The notes under the pieces are model-generated. The model made no database searches. It was not told where the DNA came from and saw only the letters and a program-made list of their open reading frames with translations. A stretch of DNA of 64,000 nt from Juglans regia (Eukaryota > Streptophyta > Magnoliopsida > Fagales > Juglandaceae), in the NCBI RefSeq assembly GCF_001411555.2, contig NC_049903.1, positions 29,801,083 through 29,865,082 of the forward strand, read 5' to 3'. Shown here piece after piece: positions 46,165-58,816 of this stretch. Numbering within the stretch: the stretch's first letter is position 1; each line of letters begins with the position of its first letter. The position numbers and the translations under genes were made by a program.

Positions 46165-46826
46165 TGTATATAAACGTTGTTTTGCGGGAAGGTTGCTTTC
46201 ATTCGCATTGAACTAGTGCTTGTACAGTTTTCCTTGTATAACATTTTAAAAATCTCCGGAACTAACACATTCCTCTTTGTTGGCATATAGGTGGCTGCTT
46301 TCGACAACCTATGGCCATGTATATCTAAAGACACCTCATATTAATCTTGTGGACCGTGGATTCACGTTGGGTGCATTGGAGTCCACACTTCGTCCATTTA
46401 TGAGATATGCTTGGTTGAAGTTCATTTAAATTTACAGCATGTTGTGTAATATTATTTGCCAAGCTGTTAGGCCAAGGTAGGTTATGATATGTATTAACAT
46501 ACATTGTTACTACCTATATATTACACAATAGACTATGATGAGCTTGTGCTTCTTGCATGCTGTCTAACACTGATTTGGAGCCAATTTGTGCTGATTCTAT
46601 GTTTTTTTTTTGGTGGTATCCACTTTCTGTGGCAGGTGATATTCATTCAAGGTGTTTGATGGTAATGGCATATAGCTGGTGCCATTATGTGGACCCTATT
46701 TCGGCTTTGCATTGCAACCCCATTGATTTGGAAGAAAAATATATCTTTCCTCCCTCTTTATTTATTTAACCTACATAAGCTAGCATTTAACCCTATTTCT
46801 GATATTTCTCAGGATATCCAACTCCC

Positions 46827-46854
46827 TCACACACACACACACACACACACACAC

Positions 46855-46921
<67 letters not shown>
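46827..46921. repeat. (CA)n microsatellite
   Basis: A long CA run with one TATA interruption, followed by a TA run at 46982-47006. ORFs called across it on either strand are artefacts. Confidence 0.95.
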
Positions 46922-46924
<3 letters not shown>

Positions 46925-47309
46925 CTGTGTCTTGTATGGTAATTGGTGTATTACCCATGTGTATATATATGTTGTGTCTAACATATATATATATATATAT
47001 ATATATGGGAGCATGTACATATATGTATGTATATATTATATATATGGTGTGCTTGTTATTGAATATATGGGATGACGCCACTCACAAAAGCAGGTGGATA
47101 TCGTCAAACCAAAGGATGTGAGAAATAGATATATTTCCTAACATTTTAATAGCTTGCAACAAATCAAACTGAATTTGTAATATCACAAAAAAAAAAAAAA
47201 AAAACCAAAAAAGAAAAAAATATATAAAAATCCAAGATGGTCAGTATATAGGTCATATACAATGCCTACATAACGTGATCAAGTAAACATCTAGTTGATT
47301 TTACAATTA

Positions 47310-48200
47310 TATTATGGAATTTGGCTTTTACATGTTCTGATAAAGGTTTCAATAGGCGGTTGCATCTTAGAGTCCCAATTTGTGCAAAATTTCAAGTTGG
47401 TTCATTATTAAGCGATCATAGATGGTCAAATTGCATATGCCTTTTGTTCACGATATCTCTAAGTATGTTCCGGAGTTCTAATGAAGTAATATGAGCTAAA
47501 TGGTCCAATAACAATTATAATGTCAAATTTGGCTTTTACGTTAACAATTATAAATGTTTGAAGTAAAGGTTGCATCTAAGAGTTCCAATTTGTGGGAACT
47601 TTCAAGTTGGTTCATTATTAAGTGATCATATTTGGTTAAATTGATTTAACCCTTTTGTTTACAATCACTTGTTGGTATGTTTAGGAGTTCTAAGGCAGTA
47701 ATATTTATCCACATCATGGGATGGAGAGAGGTAAGAATTTCCTGAAGTTATTTGGTATGCATGCTTAAATAAACTGCAGCTGGCCCAACCAGCACCTAAA
47801 ATAACCTTATCCTTGAACATATGACATCACCTCATGGTCAAATTGCTGTAACCTACATGTTTTCCCTTACTTGTTGGCATGATCCGGTGTCTGGCGAGGC
47901 AGTAATATGAGCTAAATGGTCCAATAACAATTATAATGTCGAATTTGGCTTTTACATTAACAATTATAAATGTTTGGAGTAAAGGTTGCATCTAAGAGTT
48001 TTAATTTGTGGGAACTTTCAAGTTGGTTCATTATTAAGTGAACATATTTGGTTAAATTGATTTAACCCTTTTGTTTACAATCACTTGTTGGCATGTTCAG
48101 GAGTTCTAAGATAGTAATATTTATCCACATCATGGGATGGAGAGGGGTAAGAATTTCCTGAATTTATTTGGTGTGCATGCTTAAATAAATTGCAGCTGGC
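47310..48200. repeat. Tandem repeats inside the CACTA element
   Basis: A unit of about 416 bases is repeated: ATGAGCTAAATGGTCCAATA occurs at 47491 and 47907, each followed by AATTTGGCTTTTAC, AAGTAAAGGTTGCATCTAAG or GAGTAAAGGTTGCATCTAAG, and TTTCAAGTTGGTTCATTATT. A more diverged third copy of part of it starts near 47315. No coding frame. Confidence 0.8.
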
Positions 48201-48971
48201 CCAACCATAACTTAAAAACACTATGTTAGTCCGTTAGCTTAATTAGTTTAATGTCCTAGGAAGCAATTGAGACAGTCGAACATTACTCTTACATATAAGT
48301 TAAATGCAACAAAAAGTATGAAAACTGTTGGATTTGGAGAGTATAGTGAATTGGCAGAATTTTGCACCTGTACATGAGTCTGTAATGGGCGGGATAAATT
48401 GGGGCCTGGGAGGGAAAAGTTGGGACTTGGGGGTAAATTATTTTTGGGTCCAGTGCTTTAGAAAGGTTAAAATTGAAAGAATGGTTCACAATTTGTTCAG
48501 ATTTGACAGCTAGGATAAGATGTTATCTGATGGGTTTGTGAAGTCGTCAGGATATATTTGGTTGATCAAACTATGACAACCAGCTGCTTGTATGATTTGT
48601 TGTTTTTCCTCGTGAATTGCTCTTCACTTCCAGTGTACCCACATGGCAAATTTCTGAAGACTTCTTTGGGTCTGTGCAATTGGCAGAGCTTGGGTTCATC
48701 GCATAAATGACCTGGGAAGGAAGAAATTGGTGCATGCATCCAATTTCTGCTAACATTGTGTAGTCTTTTAGTGCAACCATGGTACAACTCTCGGTTATTT
48801 GACCATTGCCACTGTAGGAGCTTTTTCCAAGTATGAGAATTTTGCATAAAACCATAAAAACAGAGACAATAAAACATGCTTTTTTCATTTCCCTTAACCA
48901 AGTATGTCTTGTATGGTAATTGGTTTACGAGATTCTGTACATGAACCTTATCCATGGGTTCATTATCTGAT

Positions 48972-48977
<6 letters not shown>

Positions 48978-49009
<32 letters not shown>
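48978..49009. repeat. (AT)n microsatellite
   Basis: About 16 AT units inside the CACTA element. Confidence 0.95.
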
Positions 49010-49011
<2 letters not shown>

Positions 49012-49570
49012 AGGATAGTGTTACCTACCATTGGGTAGGACAAGGTAGTAATATTTTTTCAAACACTTGTATTGTGACAAACAGGTCGAGCTTGTAGTGT
49101 TGCATGGTTTAGGTGGGTAGTGTAGCACAATAGATGTTTTGAGTTTTGGACTACTGTTGCATAAGATGTTTTGCAAGTGGCTATGCTTTCTTAATTGTGA
49201 ATATTTTATGTTTTTAGTTGGAGCTGGATATCGGTGGAAAATTGGACCCCAATTATCTGAAAATATGACTTATTTATCCATATATATAGTGGCTGTTAAT
49301 ATAGGTGTATATGCACTGACTGAACATTTCTAAGTTGGAACCCACATATGTAGCTCTAGTTGATTTAATGTCCATCAATTTCAAACCATCTTCAGAACAG
49401 TAACTGATGACACATTATTAATTTTGAAAAAAGAAGCATCTGCTTTGAGTGATGAGCAATGCGTCCACCTAAGTAGCCCAGATGTATTTCTTCCAACTAT
49501 GATGATTGACAGTACCAAATTTCCACCTTATTCTTGAGTTCTATTTATATTTTCCTGTAGGAAAACATCA

Positions 49571-52087
49571 ATGTCTCTAGCCAGACGAGGAAGAGATTGC
49601 AGGGGAGGTGGAGGGTTCAGACGAGTTGTGCCATATCAATTCATGGGACGGCCACGGCGTCCAATACTTTCATCTGAAACCCCAAATGATGATGGCATTG
49701 CGGGTAGTTCTGACAACTCAACGCATCCACCGAGTCTAGTTAGGCCGCCTCAAATTAAAAACTCAAGTCCAATATTGAGTGAGCGTAGGAGTGGAGGCAA
49801 CAATGAAAATTTAAATGGTATGCAATATAAATATTGTTAGCCCCTACTATGATGCTACCCCACTTGTTGAAACAATTTGATATGTTGTACAAAGCATAAG
49901 CATTGTGGGTTCAAGAATAAGACTTAGCATCTGTGTTTACATGTTCCAAATTATGTGTCTATGAATGTGTATCTAGAACCTGCTGTAGAAGATGTGGCAT
50001 CACCTGCAACCGAAACTGCCAAACCACCAAGACAGGATCAAGGGCTAGCGAAATGTATTGAGTTTGATAAGCTTCGGAAGCACGGAAAATATCTTTGAAA
50101 ATTAACGATGGGCAAACCTCACCTTGCTGCGAAAATGCAACGGTGTTTACAACACGGGTCACATGGATCTTAAAGAATCATGGGGACATGAGTTACCCAC
50201 GATGGACTAATGTACCCATGGTTGAGAAGGAAGAGCTAATGAACCATGTCCGGGTAAGTCAAGGATTTGGACTTGCACATTAGAAAGGAATAGTTGTTGG
50301 ATATTAGATTGTGTTGTTGAAATTAATAACTTGTAAGTTTTAGGTTGACTTCATATTAGACTGGGATTTGGACAATCACTGCAAGGCGGTGTGGAAACAG
50401 CTACGAAAGCGCTTCAATGCTTTCCATCATGAGATTCACAAGAAATATTTGTCATATGATAGCCATGAAGAAGCCTTGACTAGTGCACCTGATATGGTTG
50501 GGCAGCATGTTTGGGCAAAGTTATGTGATAGATGGGGAGCGAGGCATTCAAGGTACGCCTTTTTTGCATTTACAACATTAACCACTTATTTAATAGGCAG
50601 AAAAGTATACTTACTGTGTATCAAGTGCACGCATGATTCGATTAAGCCACCTCATATTGTGCATCCTTAATTTGATATGTGAAGTTGCAAAGGGAAATCA
50701 TGTATGAATTAACAGTGAACAATCACTTATTATATAGTAATGCAAAACGAAAGTTGACCATAAGAATAGATTAAGTCAATATCAAATAACTGAAGCAAAA
50801 TAACGAGTGCACTAATATGAATTCAGCCTCACCTAGATGTGCTAATATGTGAAATTGGGAAGCTGTTACATAACCTGTCATACTCGACACTGTCATAGAT
50901 TCTCAAAAGGTGAAATAGGCTGTGTATTACAAGCATGGTTTCTCGATCTGTTTTGATTCATGTCGAAACTGCTGAGACACAGGTAGAAGATGTAGACTCT
51001 AGAAATCATTACTTAAACCTAGTTAAAACCAACCTCACGGTAGCATAGTTTATAATTAAAGTATGTTTAATATGGTGGATGTTCCAATTTCTAACAGCCA
51101 TTTCTTTAAATTATATCAGTGCCGGTGTTCAATTTCAAGTTCACGATATATTGTTGGTGTATTTGTAGAAAATGTCAAAGCAAAACAAAGAGAATCGTAA
51201 CAAGCTACAAATCAATCACACCGCTGGGAGGAAGTCATTTGTTCGAATAGTAGAGGAGAATGTATGCACTTGTTACTTACTCTATTCATGATTTTTAACA
51301 AATCGCTAGCTAGACATGCAAGACATACCAAAAAACTGTAATAGTTTGATAACCCATACACAAACCAGATCAAGGAATATACATATATTCCTCGATTGAC
51401 TTAACATACACACATTGAAGTAATTGAAAAATGCTTGGTTTCTGATTAGGCATCGCACATGCATTAGTTTTATGTATTATTGCACATTCTGTTAGTTTTA
51501 CAATGATTATTTATGCTATGTTTGACAATGTTCAACCACCCCCAACCTGGTAGAGTTTTACAAGGAAGTTTGTTGGTCTAAAAAGAACGATGCATTTGTG
51601 ACAGAGATGACGGGGGAGCTTTATGTGAGAATTGCAAATAAAACATTCTAGTTATAGTTTAGTAAATAGTTTTTGTTTGCTAATAACATGTTTGTAAAAA
51701 GTAGACTAATCGGATGGCATAATGTGATGGTAGAACCAAATGGTTGGCAAAATGCTTGATTTTGAACCTAGGCAACGTAGTGAAGAGGCAGCAGCTTCTG
51801 TATTTAGGGATGTCTTGAGATATAGACCAGGTTATGCTAAGGGGCTCGGTGAGATGATAATACCGGACTCTACGAAAAAAAAAGATCGTGAATGCCAGAA
51901 ACGTCATGCAGAAGAAGTGGAAAGACACAAAAAAGTAGCCGAGTATTACAAGAGTGAGTTCGAGGAATTGAGGGCAAGCGTTAGAGTTCTTATGGAGAGG
52001 CAGGCTAAGTATGACAAGACATTGGGTAGTTTAGTAAACACAATTCAGTCACAAGGAGAGTCTCATAGAGAGACTTATGGTGACTAA
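49571..52087 (+). pseudogene. CACTA second gene, Transposase_24 (Ptta/En/Spm) type, near-intact
   Basis: Six exons can be proposed: 49571-49817, 49977-50253, 50344-50552, 51169-51261, 51554-51624 and 51734-52087. The start is MSLARRGRDCRGGGGFRRVV. Typical blocks are ILKNHGDMSYPRWTNVP, DWDLDNHCKAVWKQLRKRF, HVWAKLCDRWGARHS, NKLQINHTAGRKSF, EFYKEVCWSKKNDAF and, near the end, a charged helix (ECQKRHAEEVERHKKVAEYY). Proteins of this type accompany CACTA transposases. A one-base loss in an A run near 50090 (before KINDGQTSP) shifts the frame. The phase of the third-to-fourth exon join does not fit as I read it. Either a sequence error or a recent mutation could explain the first break. Splice sites were chosen by GT/AG and frame. 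Confidence 0.8.
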
Positions 52088-53759
52088 AAGTTGCTGACCT
52101 TCGTTCTAATTTTTTTGTGGTGTTTTTTGAAGTAAATGGTGGCAGGTTATTTTTTGGGTTATGTAATTACAAGTTTTGGGTGGTGAATAGGAGTTCTAAG
52201 GCAGTGCTTGGTAAGTAGATAGGAAATATATATTAATATTTTGTGATTTTCTATTGTGGAGGACTTGTAAGTAACTAGGGCATTTCTGTGGGAACTTGGG
52301 ATGAGTTGTAATTCTGCACATTGACTGGTCTCACTAATCCCTTTAGGTATTGACCCAATAACTTTCCAGGCTATTGGGCCTAATTCCCTCTTTATTAAAA
52401 CTAGTACAATATTGCATACTTACACATATATTTTGTATTATCTAACAGGCAATTTGAATGCAAGGTTACTTACTGATATTTCAACCTACTTAACAGAATG
52501 GTGATGCCTTGCCTAACAAATGGATGCAGCTTGGGCTTCTGGTTAATTAGCACAAGGTTCCTATTCTCTAGTGGCTTTGTCCCTTTTTTGGGTTTTTAGT
52601 ACCTAGGCATGTTTCTAAATAGTTACTTTAGCTGGAGAATTCCACAAAGTCATTTCAAACCTTCCCTTACATAATTATCATAATTTTTGGTATATAGATT
52701 CTGGATTTTAAGTAGCAGTGAAAACTTCGTTGTATGTTATTGGACATGGAAAGGGGATGGGGGTACGGGAGGAGATTGGCAGAATAGTATTTATTGCTTT
52801 AACCTTTAATTCTTCATAGTGAAAGGGGTCAAATTCACCTGAATTTATTTAAATTCACATGCTATGTGGGTCTTAAGTGGGTACGGATTTTCTTTATAAT
52901 TGGTACTTGCAGTAATAATAGTTTAGATTTATTAACCCTTCCTTCCATGTTCTTATATATTCCGGATGTCATAATTGATTAATTGCAGGCTCATTTTTTT
53001 TTTTTACCCTCATTGGCTATATGTACTTGGGGAATTGCATTAGCTCGGCAAACTCAACAGTAATGGGTGTGTGTTTTTACAGCAAGATACTATATAATGA
53101 TTGCTGCCATGTGTTAGGGTACTTTTTGGGAAGAGGCTCCTTGAGGTGTTGATCCTGGATGCATGTTAGAGAGACCAATTTGATATTGTGACACGCATTA
53201 GCTATGTTGGGGTACAACTCATCATGGACAAGGAATATATGGTGGATGATCAATTGTGAAGTGAATGACTGCTTAGAGAATGAAAGTCTCATTGCCTGTC
53301 TCACCTCAGCCTTGCCAGCCATTAATATTGATGCCTATAAGTTTTAGCTTAAGTTGGATTATGTAAGGTTTATGCATGACTTCTTTGTATTTTAACAGTT
53401 TCTAATCAACTAGAATTAAGTTTGTAAATGCTGTTTGATCTGGACATCATGTAATAGTTACAAATCCTTGATCAGTTTTGTCGTAAACTAATCAATGATT
53501 TTTAACAAATGTATGGGGATGGATCATAAATATACTATGTTGTTGATTTGATCTGAATACACTACTTCTTACTTAAAAGTATGTTATAGCAATGCATATA
53601 TGCAAGTTAATTCGTGATACATATGGTTTTGCATTTTTGAATGGAAGGATGATTTTCGTATTACCTATTGTTTGTAAACAATTAGAAAAGATTATCCAAA
53701 GCAGGTAGTGATGCATTTTTGTAATTCATATATGAGGGGTATACCACTGTGTTGGTTGC

Positions 53760-54430
53760 AATATTTGCAGCGATTTTGGGGACTCGCTGGGATTGTTAAT
53801 ACCGAAGGCACATTACACCAGCCATCCCAAATGGTTCAGATATTTGCAGCAATGCTAAAAATCCACTGGAAATGGGCGTTGCATTTTTAGAACAACCAAT
53901 TGCATCGAATTAAGACGCCGTTGCAAATACCTACAAGTTTTTCTTAGTGGCATCTGATCTAGAATGATCGCCGGAAGTAATAAGCGACGATGAATAATTC
54001 GCTGCAAAGATGATGTTTTGTAGCAAATTTTTTAACTACTGCAAATAATGGAGCAGTTTATATCGTCGAAAATAAAGATATGCGGCGGACATATTTGACG
54101 AAATAGAGTTGAATTGCCAGCGAGATGAGTAAATCGATGATACTATTAGCGGCGATCAAACGAGCAATTGCGGCGTGTCAAAAGCGCCAGTAATAACTAT
54201 TTCCTATAAATTGTGTGTAGTACTAGTGGCGTGTTAAATGGTCTATTCCAACGAAGATGAGTTCGCCACAAATAGTACTAGTAGCAGCGATTACTGGAAA
54301 AATGATGCAATCTCTTTGTTCAGTCAGTTTTTTGGCAACAACTCTGCAGCGAAGAAGAAATCGCTGGGAAAGGCTTTGTTGTGACGATTTAATGGCTTGT
54401 TGCGGCGAATATGGAACGCCGGTAAAGGCC
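53760..54430. repeat. Right subterminal repeat region of the CACTA element
   Basis: Motifs GCGGCGA, TTGCGGCG, ACGCCGGTAA, GACGCCGTTGCAAAT and GCGGCGTGTCAAAAGCGCC recur in both directions up to the terminal inverted repeat. They match the left end (39990-40240). Confidence 0.65.
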
Positions 54431-54689
54431 ACATTCCTTATAGTGTGACCTCTAACTTGTAGCATTGTTGGTTATCTAATTGTATGAAATAAATGACTAG
54501 AGTAGTGAGGAGGAGTATTTTTTGATTGAATAGCTCGATGGGAGAAGAGGATGACCTGTCAAATATGCCCTTGACGAATTGTTCAAACTCTATGAAGTTG
54601 ATGATTTAGTTTAGATTTAAATTTATTTAATAAACCTTATTTTGTTATTGTTGGAAAACTGAAACTAATGTTTTTTCTGATACTTTTTA

Positions 54690-56250
54690 TTTAGGCTTAT
54701 TATGATACCATGTCAACACAATTTGTTTCACCATTTTTTGGGACACAACTTCCATATGCTCCACCAACCCCTAATGCCCATCCCTTACCCTCCATGTGCT
54801 ACTCCTACAAATCATAATACTCCTTCCACAAGCACACATTACCCTTATATATGGGTTGTTAGGTAAATATAATACATTCTTTTATATCATACATTGTATA
54901 TAAAGTTAATTAACTTATTATAATACCTTCTTTTATATCCACCCATTTTGTAGTCCCCAATTATCCAACCATTTGGGTCATATAGCACTGGTACATCAAG
55001 AGAAGTTGAGGAAATTGCTAAAAGTGGGCATGATGAGACTTCAAAAACAATTAATGAAAGTGTAATTGTGAAGCTCCCTACAGATACAGAAGGTACAAGT
55101 TTGCACTCAAACGACCATGATATTGAGCAAGTGGATTGCACTATTCAAATTTGTGAGTTAAATATAAGAATTTAGAATTTAAAAATTGTGGATTGAATGT
55201 TTGGTTGTTTAACTATATATGGTTGTTATGTAATGATAGTAAAAGATTGTGACATGAAGGCTAAGGGGGGTATTGACGAGGATGGTAGTGCGATAAATCA
55301 TGAATCGGTGCTTGTTGATGAACCCAAGTCTGGGATGACTTTCAAGGATGAAGCCTCACTAAGTGCATATTACAAGCAATATGCAAAACAAGAGGGATTT
55401 GGAGTGAGGACACAAAGAACTAAACGAGAGTAAAATGGGATGGTGAAGTATATTACACTTGGTTGTTCAAGGGGTGGAAAGCATACAAGTAGTAATAGTC
55501 ATGTATCGAAACCACGTCCAACAACAAAGACAAAATGTAAGGCAAAAATCAATGCTTGGTTCGATAATGGTGAGTGGTGTCTAACTAGTGTAGAACTTAC
55601 CCACAATCATGGATTGAACCCAGGTATCTAGATATTTTAGATGCCATCGGAACATAGACTCACTTGCTAAATGGAAGCTAGAATTGAATGACAGGGCTCA
55701 TGAGATAAGGATGAATAAGAACTATTATTCATTTGTTGTTGAAGCGAGAGGCTTTGACAACCTACAACTCACAGAAAAAAAATTGCAGAAATTTCATTAA
55801 TAAGCCAAGACACATTCGCCTTGGGAAAGGAGGTGGCGTGGCACTCCTAGAATATTTTGAGAGGGTGCGTGATATGAATCATGATTTTTACTCTACTATG
55901 GACTTGGATGAGGAGGAATCTAGATTAAGAAATGTATTTTAGGCTGATGCACGTAGTAAAGCATCGTACCTATATTTTGAGGATGTCATTATATTTGATA
56001 GGACTTATTACGAATAGCAGAAAATGCTTCTTTTTCACAAGTTGTGCTGGTTTTGATTTCATAAACTGAGCACAAAATTGCATGGATTGTTCTACATTGT
56101 TGACTCGAAATAAATTTTCTTTGCTTTCTTAGGTTGTACCTACCTCTAAGGGTCAAGCTCTTGTCGATGAGTATGACATCAAGTTTTTGAAATTGTATGT
56201 AGGCAACATGCTATCAAGACATGGATGAGGTTTTCTTCTCAATAGCAAGG
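54690..56250 (+). pseudogene. FAR1-related (FAR1/FHY3 family) pseudogene
   Basis: FAR1-family proteins are transposase-derived transcription factors. The WRKY-GCM1-like FAR1 DNA-binding region is visible at 55320-55630: MTFKDEASLSAYYKQYAKQE, GFGVRTQRTKRE, a stop, then YITLGCSRGG, KCKAKINAW and ELTHNHGLNP. The start of the MULE-type region follows (GKGGGVALLEYFERVRDMNH, DLDEEESRLRNVF, ADARSKASYLYFEDVIIFD). Stops at 55431-55433, 55629 and several after it, plus loss of everything beyond 56250, show a dead and truncated copy. An upstream stretch at 54690-54870 may be its first exon. It starts about 245 bases after the CACTA element. Confidence 0.8.
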
Positions 56251-56259
56251 GATATTAAG

Positions 56260-58447
56260 TGCAAGCTTGCGGAGACTGATTCAACACCCACTAGTGTCTA
56301 GCGGAGATCGCCCTATACTTTTTCCATCACTTGGATGGTTTTTGGTTATCCCACTGGAATTTGTATTGAACAATAAAAAGTTGTTATTTGATGTGTTTTT
56401 AGAACTGGAATTTATATTGAACAATTATGTAAGTATGATGGGTTGTGATGAAATAGTTTTTGAAAGTCTGTTGTAACATAAGCATGCTTTTTTTTTTTTT
56501 TTTTGCTTGCACTGCTAGAGCAGCTTATGAACGTTGGTTTATTGGCGTTTGTCTTGGAGTTTAATATAACCAGAAACTTTAGGAAATAAATACTACATGT
56601 ATGCATGCTAAAAGCTCCGTGGCTTTAGAGGCTTCATAAAAGAAAGGAAAAAATACCACAAAAAATGAAAAGAAGTTGAACGAGCAATAGAGTCATGAAA
56701 ATATAATCACCTTCTACAAAAAAGAAATGCAAAAGTACAATGATTGTCTAAAATTGATGAGTTCTCAGTCTGAAACTGATTAGTACAAAATAACCTAATA
56801 CAATACATTAATTATCACTTTTTACAGTGATGAGAATGATCATGAGTCCTTAGTCTGAAACTGATTAGTACAAAATTTGCCTAATACAATACATTAATTA
56901 GCTTTTTCTACTTCCCTCTTCAAGACTTTATCATCCAGTTTATGAAGCTCTCTCTCTCTCTTCAAGACTTGTCTTCCAACTCAATAGATAGCCATGACTA
57001 TCCCAGCTAGGTACAAAATTCACTTTGGAGTTTTGAAGGAGCTGCTCAAAGACAGAGAATAAAACGAGAAAAAGCCAAGTGAAGTACTCAAATATGTAAA
57101 GAAAAAAACTAATTGAATACTAGAAGCTCAGAAGCCAAGCGTAACAAACACATTTCATCGAGAAAACCATATCATACGATTTCTTCTACATGTTAATGGC
57201 TCATCACCAGAGAGTGTTGATATTTGTGGCCAATTACCCAAAAAAAAAAAAATAAAATCTAAAAGGAACCAGCTTGTTTGAATAGTAATTGTTTTCTTGT
57301 TTGCCCGACCCGATACATCCCAGTACACAAGCACATTTCATATTTTTACAAGTCCCTTTTCATAACACACATAAAAGACCCTGAATTACTCCTACCAATA
57401 AAATGGATGGTTCAAGTCCTGCTTTCTCTTCTTTTTCATAAGAAATAGCTCAAGCCATGCTAAGAAACATGAGAAGATAAAAGTAAATCAGAACCGTGAG
57501 AGATTTTAACTTAAGTGCTAAAAATTCATCAAGAACTTTAATACAGAGAAACAAAAGTTTAAGTAAAGAGAAAATTCTGTGATTTCTCTCTGCATTTTTC
57601 TAGGACATCTTTAAAATAAGACACTTTAAGAGAGGACATGCAAAAAAATGCATCTTCAATTCACTCCAAAGACCAAAAAATGTGTCTTTTTGGACTCCAC
57701 AAAATAAAAATATTCCTAGATAATAGGTATCAGACAGGTCCAAGGTTTAGCAAAATAATCTTCTTTCTATATAGTAGACATCTTGTAAGATAAAACTCAA
57801 TTTCCTTAATATCCCACAACACTTCCCTGCCGTCAAACAGAAACTAGCTAGTACATAAAATTTGAACTAGTGAGCCAAACTTAAAAAGATATATTCGAAC
57901 TCCTGTTGCAACTCCCACTTCCACAAAACCTAAATCATTATGAAATATTTAAACATTTTCTGTCAAGTAAAAAAAGTTTCAAACGTTTAATAGCTCATTT
58001 CCTTCCAAATAGTCGGAAAAAACACAAACGTAAAATTCAGAATTCAGAATCTTTTCCAAATAGTCGGTATACACACACAAAAACGCATAAGGGGTAAAAG
58101 AAGGGAAATATTGAAGTACCTGAAGGGTCTGATGCAGATATGGGTCTGATGGTCAAGTAGGGTCTGAGAAATGCGGCTGATGTTTGTGGGAGAAATGAGG
58201 ATGGTATGAAAACACACGAGGTTTTGTTTTAAAGAAGGATAAATTGGACATTTCATATGTGTTTTATAAGTATCATGCCTTTCGTGTTTTATAAGTGTCG
58301 TGCGATATAGCATTTTTCAATTTGGAATTGGTGTGAGAAATATAACTTATAATTTTAAGATTTATAACTTATAATTTAAATAATAAATTCTATTATTAAA
58401 AAGTTATTTACTGTTTAATAATCATATGAATCACTTTCAACATATTA
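56260..58447. other. Region without a supportable gene
   Basis: AT-rich DNA with poly-T (56487-56504) and poly-A (57239-57251) tracts. An 85-base period tandem duplication lies at about 56759-56900 (CTGAAACTGATTAGTACAAA twice). Near 58100-58230 there is a GC-richer stretch with GGGTCTGA repeats but no sustained frame. Confidence 0.5.
56759..56902. repeat. Tandem duplication, period about 85 bases
   Basis: GTCTGAAACTGATTAGTACA followed by CCTAATACAATACATTAATTA occurs twice. Confidence 0.8.
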
Positions 58448-58813
58448 TATTTGTTTGGAAATAAATTTAAAAAATAATTTCAAAAGTAAAAATGATGATT
58501 ATTTAATTTTTTAAAAATTATGGTCATATCCTTAAAAATTTGAAAGTTGTAATTATCTTAAAGTTGTATGAATATTTTTACCTATTAACAGTCTTTTTAA
58601 AATTGGAACTACATTCCTGATTATCCGAAAAAATACGTGAGTAAAAACATCAAAATAATGCTTAATTATTTTCCTTAAATATACTTTTTAGCTTATTTGA
58701 AAGTAAAAATTACTTTAATATATAACATTCAAACAGCTTAATTTTTTCATTAAAGAGCTTTTAAGACTATTTAAGTAATTGTTAAGACTCCTAATGTAAC
58801 TCCAAACAAGCCC
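58448..58813. mobile_element. Tourist-like MITE (366 bp)
   Basis: The left end TATTTGTTTGGAAAT and the right end reversed, GGGCTTGTTTGGAGTT, are similar. TTA flanks both sides (58445-58447 and 58814-58816). The interior is AT-rich without an ORF. Confidence 0.6.
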
Positions 58814-58816
58814 TTA

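Larger units (their letters stand above)
39969..54445 (+). mobile_element. CACTA (En/Spm) DNA transposon, 14,477 bp
   Basis: The left end is CACTACAAGGAATATAGCC and the right end reversed is CACTATAAGGAATGTGGCC, followed inward by TTTAC(T/C) on both sides. A 3-bp duplication TGA flanks it (39966-39968 and 54446-54448). CACTA ends with a 3-bp duplication are diagnostic of En/Spm. Subterminal regions (39990-40240 and 53760-54430) hold many GCGGCGA, CGCCGGTAA and CGCCGCAA motifs in both orientations, probable transposase-binding repeats. It encodes a TNP2-type transposase (decayed) and a Transposase_24-type second gene. Confidence 0.92.

Noticed and set aside
46793..47121. Open reading frames rich in HT, VC or YI repeats
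   Set aside because: They are translations of CA and TA microsatellites.
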